Below are positions 54,301 through 64,000 of a DNA stretch of 64,000 nucleotides, piece by piece (the stretch's first letter is position 1; each line of letters begins with the position of its first letter). A program made the position numbers and the translations under genes. The stretch comes from Lampris incognitus. Its lineage: Eukaryota > Chordata > Actinopteri > Lampriformes > Lampridae. The DNA lies in contig NC_079213.1 of assembly GCF_029633865.1 (NCBI RefSeq), forward strand, positions 96,016,820 through 96,080,819, in the 5' to 3' direction. The notes beneath the pieces were generated by a model that made no database searches, was not told the DNA's origin, and worked only from the letters and a program-made list of their open reading frames with translations.

Positions 54301-54671
54301 GGCAGACAATTAGCAATCAGTGTTCTTTAAATCACTGCTGCTACCTGGAAGAATCTGCTTCCAAGCGTCAGGCAAACTAAGCGGAGGGCAAACATATCTA
54401 GGCTGACCAAAGGCTAGAGTGAACAAAGGCAAGTGTGACTTTTTTCAAGCCAAGACTTCACCAAGCAAGGACTGCTCTTTTTAGATCCAGTAAGTCATCT
54501 GTATTTTGTGTACCTAGTATAGACTATGCGTTTCCTTCGCATTCCTGTCCTTTCCTCTTCCCGGGGCTGGCACAGATGTTGGGTCACTCCTACGTGCTGT
54601 GACCCTACCAATCTCTTCTATCCCGCTCTCTCTACTCATGTTGAGCAAGTGGTGATTGGAGGGCTCATCCT

Positions 54672-54810
54672 GCTGGGCCGAAAGCTGAGTTTATCTCAGG
54701 CTACGCATCCTTGCTCTCCCTCAACTTTCTTGCTCTAACTGCTGGGCTGAAAGCTGAGTTTATCTCAGGCTACGCATCCTTGCTCTCCCTCAACGTTCTT
54801 GCTCTAACTG
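54672..54810. repeat. 69-base direct duplication in the L2 endonuclease start
   Basis: GCTGGGCCGAAAGCTGAGTT and GCTGGGCTGAAAGCTGAGTT begin two nearly identical 69-base copies; 69 is a multiple of three. The protein segment ISGYASLLSLN is repeated. Confidence 0.9.
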
Positions 54811-57800
54811 AGACGTGGATCACGCCAGAAAAAAACTACCACACCTGCAGTTCTGTCAGATGTGTACTTTTCCTCACACTCCCAGAGCTGGGAGGTGAGG
54901 TGGTGGTACTGGCCTGCTAATCTCCCCAAAATGGAAATACACTTGTTTCCATTCCACAATTTTCTCCGCCCTCATTTGAATTTCAGGCTGCTAATGTCTC
55001 TTATCCAGTCAAATTCAACATTGTGGTTGTGTACTGCATACCAAGCCCCCTTGGTGAGTTTTTGGAGGAGCTTGACACACTTGTCTCACACTTCCCTGTT
55101 GATGACTCTGCACTTATCCTTCTCGGTGACGTAAACATCTACACTGACAAGCTAGATTCTCTTCTCTCTTTCCTCTCCTCCTTTGACCTTCACCTCTCAC
55201 CCTCTCCTCCTACCTACAAGGCCGACAACCAGCTGGACCTTATCTTTACTAGACATTGTCCTATTTCCAATCTGTTATTCCCTTCCAGCTCTCTGACCAC
55301 TATTTCATGTCCTACTCGCGCTCCCTCTCTTCTCGCCCCTCCCCTACCTACATGGTTTCCACCCGTAGACACCGCCGCTCTCTCTTCGCCACTGATCTTT
55401 CTTCCTCTGTTACCGCTATCCTCCCTACACCTAATCTTTCTCTCTCCTACCCCCTGCTACTGGTCTTCTCTCTACCCTCTCCTCTTCTCTAGACAATCTC
55501 TGTCCCCTCACCCCCAGCCCTGCACGCCAAACTCCACCTGCCCCTTGGCGGTCCGACTTAGTACATACTGACAGACAGAGCCTAAGAGTGGCAGAGCGGC
55601 ATTGGAGAAAAGGCAAACTCCCAGAGGACCTTCTCAACTTCCAATCTTGTCTTGCCACTTGCTCCTCCTCCCTTTCTGCTGCTAAAGCTGCCTTCTATTA
55701 TTCTAAAATCCTATCCTCTAATCCTAAGAAACTCTTTGAAACCTTCTCTACACTTCTTCAACCTCCACCCCCTACTTCCTCCCTTCTCCCTGATGACTTC
55801 GCTAACATCTTTGACAAGAGGGTAAATGACATCCGATCCTCCTTTTCTCACCACCCGATTAGCGCTCCTTGCACTAGCCCACCCTCTGCACCCTCTTTCC
55901 CCCGACAAGGTCCTTAACCTTATCACATCCAGTCGCACCACCACATGCTCTCTTGACTAGTCCCCTCCCCTCTTCAGTCTATAGCACCTGAACTCCTTCC
56001 CTTTCTAACCCACCTCATCAACACCTCCCTCCAGGCAGGATGCTTTCCATCTGCCTTCAAGACTGCTAGAGTCACCCCCTTCTCAAGAAACCGTCACTTA
56101 ACCCCTCTGATGTCAAAAACTACAGACCGGTTTCCCTTTCTATCTAAAACTCTCGAACGTGCTGTCTTTAACCAACTTTCTTTGTACCTCCTCCTGGACT
56201 CCAACCTGTCTGGGTTCAGGGTGGGTCACTCGACAGACAGCCCTCCTTGCAGTGACAGAATTGCTGCACTCTGCGAGAGCAAACTCTCTCTCTCTCCTCT
56301 TTCCTGATAGTCCTGGACCTGTCAGCTGCATTCAACACAGTGAGCAACCAGCTCCTTCTCTCTACCCTCCAGAGGCTGCGTGTCACAGGCTCTGCACTCT
56401 CAATGTTTGCTTCCTACCTGACGGGTCACTCCTACCAGGTGACATGGAGGGGATCTGTGTCGGAGCCTCACAGGCTGACTACACACGTCCCAAAAGGTTC
56501 GGTTCTGGGTCCTCCTTTTCTCCCTGTACACGACAGCCCTGGGTTCTGTTATTCGTTTGCATGACTTCTCTTACCATTGTTATGCTGAAGACACCCAGCT
56601 GATCTTGTCTTTTCCTCCCTCTGACACACAAGTAGAGACATGAATTGCTGTGTGCTTGCATGCACCTCGTAGTGGATGGCGACACACCACCTGAAGCTCA
56701 ATCTGGACAAGACAGAGCTGATGTTCCTCCCGGGGAAAGGTTGCCCACACGAGACCTGACCATCACCATTGACAACACCATGGTGACGCCAACTCGGACT
56801 GCGAGGAATCTGGGTGTGATCCTGGACGATCAACTGTCGTTTGCTGCAAACGTTGCATCGGTTGCTCGCTCCTGCAGATTTCCCCTTTATAACATCGAGG
56901 ATTCGCACATTCCTCACCGACGAGACAGCACAGGTGCTCATCCAGGCTCTGGTCATCTCCCAGCTGGACTATGGCAACTCCCTCTTTGCTGGCACCCCGG
57001 CGTCAGCCATCAGACCTCTGGAGCTTGTTCAAAAAGCTGCAGCTCGTCTGGTGTTCAACCCCCCTAAGTTCTCATGTCCCTACACTGGCTCCCAGCGGCG
57101 GCTCGCATCCAGTTTAAGACTCTGGTGGTAGCCTACAGGGCAGTGAAAGGAACAGCTCCTTCCTATCTCCAGGCCATGGTCAAGCCCTACACCCCGCCCA
57201 ACCACTTTGCTCTGCTGCCTCAGGACGCCTGGTTGCCCCATCACTCAGAGGCCCCTGCTGCCCATCGACCCCGGTCACGGCTCTTTTCTGTCCTGGCCCC
57301 ACAGTAGTGGAATGAACTCCCCACTGATGTCAGGACAGCGGCGTCGCTGCCCATCTTTCGGCGCAGGTTGAAAACTCACCTCTTCAAGAACTACTACCCT
57401 GTTACTTGCTCTTAGCACTTATTATATTCACTCATTTTTAAAAAAAATCTCTTTCTTGTGCTTTTACTTTAGCACTGGTTTTGCTGTTAGATGCTTGTTT
57501 AGAGAGAATATGCACTTATGACCTCTGATGACTAGTAGTTCTCCTGATTTCCTATGTTAAATGCACTTAATGTAAGTCGCTTTGGATAAACGCATCGGCA
57601 AAATGACTGTAATGTAACTGGAGCAGGACTATCAGAATTCAAATAACCCAAAGGTATGCCAACAAATGAGGGACTTGAAAACAAAGCTAAATGACATGCT
57701 ATTAGATGAAATTGGTTTCTGAAACAGAACGATTTAGGCTCAAGGGCCACTAAACGTATACGAAAACAACAAATAACTAATAATATACACATAATCAGAG

Positions 57801-58985
57801 ACCCACACGCAAGTGAGTTGACATATATACCAGAAAAAAATAGAGAACCATTTCTAAATTCATTGAATTGGCCACTTGCAAAATTACATGTTAACAGCTG
57901 ATATTACAATGGAGGAGGTGAGTGATGCAATAAATACTTAAAAAGATAACAAATCTCCAGGTAGTGATGGATACCCAGTGGAGTGGTATAAGACATTCAA
58001 AGAAGAGCTGGCACCATTACTTCTGGCCTCCTTTAATTGGACACTTCAAAATAACAAAATGCCATGCCACCATCATGGACTGAAGCAATAATCTCAGTCA
58101 TCCCAAAAAAAGGAAGGGACAAAGAACACTGAGAATTTTATATCAATATTAAATGTAGACTATAAAATATATACAATTATTTCAAAACAATTGACCACCT
58201 TTATAACAGAATTGATAGAGGAATATCAAACAGGATTCATAAGAGGACGTCAAATGCAGTATAATATCAGAAGAACCCTGCATATAGTAGAACAAGCACA
58301 TAAGAAAAAACTAAGTACTGTATTAGTAAGCATCGACGTGGGAAAAAGCATTCGATTGTGTAAATTGAATATTTCTATGTAAAGTATTGGAATATTTGGA
58401 TTGAGCAGTAAATCAGTACAATGCATAAATACGCTATATCAACAGCCCACTCCTAGAATTAAAATAAATGGAAGCCTAAGGGATAAAATTAAGTTATAGA
58501 GGTCAACTTGACAAGGATGTTGCCTTTCACCCACTCGATTGCTCTTTTTGCAGAACCATTGGAACAAGCAGTTCATTAAAACAAAGACCTTAAGGGAGTT
58601 ATGGTAAATGGCACAATACATAAAATAGGACTTTTTGTGGATGATGTCATAGCCTTCCTTGAACAACCAAATAAATCACTTCCTGTACTGATGAAGCATA
58701 TAGGTACCTTCCAGGATATAAAATTAATATTTCAAAAACACAGATACTAACACTTCACTATACTCCATCAAAGGTGATCGAGGAACAATTTAATTTTAAC
58801 TGGAAACTAAAGAAAATTAAATATCTGGGGGTTGCCATCACAAAAGGACTCCAAATTATACAAAGCAAACTATGACAGGATAAATCAAGATACAAAAGGA
58901 CACTGAAAGATGGTCTACTCTACCACTAGATCTTAACTCAAGAATTGAGACTATCAAAATTAATGTACTGCCTATCTGTGAATGT

Positions 58986-59150
58986 TCTCATTCATCCAGG
59001 TCATGGTTATCCAAAGGAGTTGAATCAAGTGCAACTGGACTTGGTATATATCCGTGAACACGTTTCGCCAAGAGGAAGCCTCTTGGATGAGAGGCGAAAC
59101 GTCTTCACAGATATATACCAAGTCCAGTTGCACTTGATTCAACTCCTTTG
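58986..59150. mobile_element. palindromic insertion in the L1
   Basis: Arm ATCCAAAGGAGTTGAATCAA...CGTTTCGCC meets its inverted copy GGCGAAACGTCTTC...TTGATTCAACTCCTTTGGA around a short centre. GAATGT occurs on both sides (58980-58985 and 59151-59156), and the L1 frame (SVNVL / NVLPRLLYLF) shows the same residues on each side, which supports insertion. A single arm lies at 9.9 kb. Confidence 0.75.
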
Positions 59151-60734
59151 GAATGTACTACCTAGGCTTCTCTATTTATTCTACTCTTTACCTATAGAGG
59201 TCCCTCACACTCAATTCATGACCTGGGACAGCATAATATCAAGGTTCCTTTGCAGAGGCAAAAAGCATAGAGTTGGGTATAAAACTATTCAATTACCAAA
59301 AGATAGAGGGGGTATGGGTCTTCCAAACCCGAAAGAATACTTTTATGATATATTGTGCGTTGGTGTAAACCAGATTACCCAGCAACGTGGAAAGAATTGG
59401 AAAAGCATTTGGAGGTTATCCAATCCAGAATATAATTGAAGATAAAGATGCATATAACAAAATTAAAAATCAAATGGATTCAATTACATTGTTTACTCTA
59501 GAATTATGGTTCAGAATAATAAAAAGTACAGGATAAAGAAAGATACAGATTTGCTAAATTAGGCTGCATTTGATAGTAATTTCAAACCGCCCAGGTATGA
59601 CCAAGTATTCAAATAATGGGAAACCAAGGGAATCGCAGCATGGTGTCACATTAGAGAAGGATGGGGAGCTCAAGAGTTTCCAGAATATAAAAGATGAATA
59701 TGATTTGGGTAAATATGGATTCTATAAGTACCTACAAATGAGGGATTACTATAGGAAGGAAATCAAGATAGAGCCCTCCATGGAAGTGAATGGTGTGATC
59801 CAAATTATAATCGGTTCATACAGGACTCTAAAATTAGAATCATATGTGCACTATACCAAAAATTGAGGACAAATGAGTATTCAACTAAATGTAGAAAAAA
59901 ATATGGGAAACAGAGTTCATAATTTCAGATGGCAACTGACAAAACATGTTGGAAATACACCAAACATCCACCAATTCACGGATATGGAGAGAATTTTCTT
60001 GGAAAAATGTCCTGTTTTTTTAAACACGCCCAAAGTCAAGGGTAAATATCTGAACACAAACCTATCATGCTGGAGAAAATGTGGAATATTAGACGTAGAC
60101 CACTCGCATATATTTTGGAAATGCCACAAAATATCAATGTTTTGGAAAATGGTACACAAAGCTTTACAAAAGATACTACAATACAATATCTCTGAGTTAC
60201 ACGGTGCTTTATGTGTGTAATTTTACTGAAGGAAATGTACACAACGGATATCTGGTCAAAATACTGTTAATGGCTAGTAAAAAGGTTATCACAAGGAAAT
60301 AGGTAAAGTGGATCCCCCTACTCAGGATCAATGGTTAGAGATGGTAGAGGAACTCTATATACTGGAAAAACTGACACATCGTTTGAGATTAGAAAAAGCA
60401 CAACTAGAAGAAAAGTGGCTGAAATGGACATTATTCAGAAGCCAGAATAGCGACGAAGATTCCAGAAAGGACAACTGATCTAGATATGGAAACTAAGAAT
60501 GGATGGACTATGAAGATTGTAACTCCCAAACAAATTTATTTTTAATTTTTATTTTTTGCTTTTTTTGCGTTTCATTTTAGTTTGTTTGTTGTAAAATAAT
60601 GAAAATACCAATAAAAACTAAAGTGGGGAAAAAAGAGAAATGTGACTTTATTGTGGTATTTTTACAAATAAATTTATTGAACTGAAAATTGTACTGTACT
60701 TCAATTAATTCACTTCATACATTGTTGTGGCATA

Positions 60735-61120
60735 CAGCCTCAAATCTCACAACTAACTACGTACATTTAGTCAAGTACTGTGCTTGAGTACAATTTTGAG
60801 GTACTTATACGTTACTTGAGTATTTACATTTAATACTATACTTAGCGCCACCTCGACCAACAATGTTAAAGTTGCTTACTGCTTACATATTAATGCATCA
60901 ATATGATTCAATAATATAACATAATAGAACTGACAGTAGCCACTATGCATTATTGAGTACTTTTACTTTTGATTCTTTAAGTCCATTTTGTTGCTGATAA
61001 TTCTGTACTTTTACATTTTGAATTTTTAATGTAGAACTTTTACTTGCAATGGAGTATTGTTATATTGTGCTATTGCTACTTTTACTCAAGTAAATGATCT
61101 GAGTACTTCTTCCCCCACTG
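60735..61120 (-). mobile_element. non-autonomous DNA transposon, CAGTGG type
   Basis: Reversed, the right end reads CAGTGGGGGAAGAAGTACTC followed by AGATCATTTACTTGAGTAAA, the start of a very common fish family rich in AGTACTTTTACTT motifs. The left end is not sharply defined. Confidence 0.55.
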
Positions 61121-61690
61121 TTGGATAATAAACTAAGGTTATTTCATTTAGTGTAGATTGAGAGTGCAGTCAGGCAGGGCAAGACAGGGATGTAACAGGG
61201 ATGCAAATAATAACAAATTAGGGCTACTTTACATACACAATTTTAAACACTGCCTTACTTGCAGCTGTTGTCAGACTATCTTCTGCAAGTAAACACTCTA
61301 AACCAAGTGGTGTTGTATGGGGGACTAGGGTTGGCTAATCAGAATCTAGCATGCACACAGATATCAGGATGCATAGCCTTGGTTTATTATTTTCAAAATA
61401 AATATTCTGTATCTGTTGGTTAACAGGGAATGAAATTGGCACCTGCCAAATAAAGGGTAATGTTAAATGTCCGTGGCAAGTAAAATTTTCAGGTCACCCG
61501 CCTGTCACCATGGCAGACAGGTTTTTCTCATACCAAGAATAATTTCAATTCAACATAAAAACAATGGTTAAGTTAAGAATAGTCAGGGATAGTCAGATTC
61601 TGAAAACTGAAGGGAAAAAAAACGTGGCGTAAACAAAGCTAGCAAGCTAGTCGACATCACATTAACTTACTTGTGACATGATGAGTCGGC
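61121..61690. other. intergenic, nothing recognised
   Basis: AT-rich sequence between the MITE and the LTR fossil. It may include the outermost part of the LTR. Confidence 0.35.
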
Positions 61691-64000
61691 GTCTCTTCTC
61701 AGGTGACCTCTCGTAACCCAGAAAAGGGGATGGGTTGTGGCAGGAATGAGGAAAAACACAGGAGACCAAGGCGAGTTTGATGTTTATTCCTCAACTCCAA
61801 AAACCAACTGCAGCAGGAACAACCCTGCACCGGCAAGTCCGGGAACGTAAACCAAGCCCCCAGCTCACAGTCCTGCTGGGTGAGAGGCATAGCCCCTAGT
61901 GTCCGCCACACAGCCCCCCCCCCCCCCGAACACCCAGAAGGGACTCCTGCAAAGAAAATTAGTGTCTCACTGGAGGCTCAAGTGAAACAGTAGGTGAAAC
62001 ACAGTCCAAAGCCGGCTGAGAAGCAGAACGCTGAACCCGTGAAGACACTGCCGGGGTCCTGGAAGGAGGACGACCCCGACGGGGAACCTGGGCCGGAAAC
62101 ACAACTTCGCCTGCCACCCTGTGCGCCGGTTTAAGCCTATCAAGCGTGACACGCTCCCTACGCCCACCCATATCTAGCACAAAACCCTTAGGACCCGTCT
62201 CAAGAACCCGAAATGGGCCATCGTATGGGGGTTGGAGGGGTGAGCGGTGAGCATCATGCCGTACAAAAACAAAACGAGCCGACATGAGCTCCGCAGGCAC
62301 GAACGACCGCGGAAAACAGTGGTGAACGGGGCCTGGAACCCGAGTGCTGTCGGATAAAAAAGGATAAACGGCCGGACGGGGTCGAGGAGCGGAACTCCCA
62401 GGCAAAAATTCCCCAGGGACGCGGAGCGGCTGACCGAGCACCAGTTTAGCGGATGACGCGTCGAGGTCCTCCTTAGGAACCGAACGCAACCCGAGCATAA
62501 CCCAAGATAAACGCTCCACCCAGTTACCATTCGAGAGCGCAGCGCCGCCTTGAGCGACCGGTGAAAACGTTCACACAACCCGTTAGCCTGAGGGTGATAC
62601 GCGGTAGTGCGGTGTACCTGCACACCCAAGGATCGCGCAAGTGCCGAGCAGAGCTCTGACACGAACTGGGGGCCCCTGTCTGAGGTGATATCTGACGGAG
62701 TGCCGAAACGGGCGACCCAGGAGGAAAGAAAAGCGCGTGCAACATCCGAGGATGTTGTGGAGGATAGAGGGACAGCCTCTGGCCACCTGGTGGTCCGATC
62801 CACCATTGTGAGCAGGTGCGTAAAACCCTGTGAAGAAGGTAGAGGGCCCACCAGGTCCACATGCACGTGGTCGAAACGTCTGGCCGGGATCGGAAACGGT
62901 TCGGGGGCGATTTAGTGTGCTGGTGGACCTTAGCGCGCTGGCACGCTACACATGCAGCTGCCCACCCCTTGACGTCCTTGCGGAGGCCAGGCCAGACGAA
63001 CTTGGAACCGACCAACTTCACCGACGCCCGAACTCCAGGGTGCGAGAGGGAGTGAATCGAATCGAAAACTCGACGGCGCCAGGCCACTGGAACAACGGGG
63101 CGGGGACGGCCGGTGGAGACATCGCAGAGGAGGGCAGGACTGCCTTCCTGCATCACAGCGTCCTTTAGTTTGAGACCGGTACGCGTTGACCTAAGGGCAA
63201 AGACGTCCGGGTCGCTGGGCTGGTCGGCAGCCATAGCGGAGAAATCCACACCGAGGTGCACAGGACACACAAGCACAAGCGACAGACAATCAGCAACAGG
63301 GTTGGACTTCCCGGCCACATGCTGAATGTCCGTTGTGAACTCGGAGATCGCCGCTAGGTGGCGCTGTTGACGAGCAGACCACGGCTCAGTCACCTTGGAC
63401 ATGGCAAAAGTCAGCGGCTTATGATCCACATAAGCCGTGAATGGGCGACCCTCCAGCAGGAAGCGGAAATGCCGGGTTGCAAGGTGCAGTGCCAGCAACT
63501 CCCGGTCAAAAACGCCGTACTTGCGCTCGCTATCCCGCAGTTTGCGGCTAAAAAATGCGAGTGGCTGCCACGCATTCGCCACACGCTGTTCAACCACAGC
63601 CCCCACGGCTATGTCAGACGCATCGGTTGTTAAAGCTATGGACGCCGTGGGTGTGGGATGGGCGAGGAGGGCAGCGTTAGCCAGGGCGCACTTAGCTCCG
63701 TCAAAGGCCTGGACCTGTTCGGGAGTCCAGTCGACAGGGTCGTCAGCCTTTTTAAGCCGCAGGGCTTCGTAAAGTGGCTGAAGGAGGTGGGCAGCGCGAG
63801 GGAGGAAACGGTTATAGAAATTCACCATTCCCAAGAATTCCTGCAATGCCTTAACAGAGACTGGGCGGGGAAATTCCGCCACCGCTTGCACCTTAGAACG
63901 CAACGGGACCGCGCCTTGCGGCGAAATGCGGTGACCCAAGAAGTCAATCACCGGCAGTCCAAACTGACACTTGGCCGGGTTGACTATCAGGCCGTGTTCG
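61690..64000 (-). mobile_element. Ty3/Gypsy LTR retrotransposon fossil, 3' part
   Basis: A minus-strand fossil that runs off the right edge. Visible parts, in element order, are the end of the reverse transcriptase, RNase H, a zinc-binding domain and integrase, then the end of pol. A C-rich (plus strand) polypurine-type tract near 61914-61927 is followed by a probable single LTR of roughly 0.2-0.3 kb. The RT-RNase H-integrase order identifies Ty3/Gypsy rather than Ty1/Copia. The visible part is broken, with about two breaks, but large parts stay open, so it looks fairly young. Gag, protease and the other LTR are outside the window. Confidence 0.9.

Larger units (their letters stand above)
53506..57616 (+). 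mobile_element. L2 LINE with tandem 5' repeats, decayed
   Basis: The 5' region consists of ~476-base repeats. It is followed by an endonuclease part (LNVLALTETW, DDSALILLGDVNIYTDKLD, KADNQLDLIFTRHC) and an RT part (LDLSAAFNTVSNQLLLSTLQ, SYLTGHSYQVTWRGSVS, HHLKLNLDKTELMFLPGKG, LGVILDDQLSFAANV, QALVISQLDYGNSLFAGTPA). The tail GTCGCTTTGGATAAACGCAT and ACTGTAATGTAA is the L2-type 3' end. There are numerous frameshifts. It interrupts the L1 ORF2, so it is younger than that L1. Confidence 0.85.
52165..60630 (+). mobile_element. L1-type LINE split by an L2 LINE
   Basis: The left part (to 53505) has the end of ORF1 and the ORF2 endonuclease (IKIMSLNVNGLNAPMKRERV, ICGGDLNVMN, SKIDFF, GGADGSDHNPLYLKL). 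The right part (from 57617) has the RT ([49 protein letters not shown]) and C-terminal region (LNTNLSCWRKCGILDVDHSH, IFWKC), then a 3' UTR with AATAAA near 60612. RELLD before and LEQDYQ after show the reading was once continuous. Many stops; long inactive. Confidence 0.82.

Overview
The window is nuclear DNA of a vertebrate, almost certainly a teleost fish. The host genes have introns with GT-AG junctions and teleost-type exons. The repeats are ones typical of fish: tRNA-derived SINEs ending in GGATGG units, RTE, L2 and L1-type LINEs, Tc1, several hAT elements, long GT/GA microsatellites and a Ty3/Gypsy element. No prokaryotic feature, CRISPR array, rRNA or true tRNA gene was seen.

Layout. 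0-12 kb is mostly intergenic. It has two compound microsatellites, a set of exon-like blocks that may belong to an undescribed fish gene family (3.5-7.4 kb, with a GHYCGVF motif and an F-box-like segment), and small retroelement tails. 12.0-17.8 kb holds rnf126, a RING-H2 E3 ubiquitin ligase, as nine exons that join into a 314-residue frame. Its first intron carries a 2.1-kb foldback element with inverted arrays of ~140-bp repeats. 19.8-32.2 kb holds bsg (basigin/CD147), as eight exons that join into a 391-residue, three-Ig-domain membrane protein. Both genes lie on the + strand, about 2 kb apart. Human RNF126 and BSG also lie near each other on 19p13.3, so this is probably a conserved neighbourhood.

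33.7-64 kb is a transposon graveyard with no intact host gene. It contains a retrocopy of an HP1 gene (cbx5-like) with an internal duplication and an almost whole Tc1 element. It then has a stack of nested insertions that can be ordered from their target-site duplications: an old minus-strand RTE LINE was split by a ZBED-type hAT element, which was in turn split by a young, nearly intact RTE LINE with a 16-bp duplication. The same old LINE was also split by a second, BED-finger hAT that itself holds a MITE. Further right are an L1-type LINE on each strand, an internal RTE fragment, an L2 LINE with a tandemly repeated 5' region lying inside the plus-strand L1, a short palindromic insertion, and the 3' part of a broken Ty3/Gypsy fossil that runs off the right edge.

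The two host genes are unrelated in function: rnf126 acts in cytosolic protein quality control, and bsg is a cell-surface chaperone of monocarboxylate transporters. Apart from those two, the only possible host coding sequence is the unidentified exon set at 3.5-7.4 kb.
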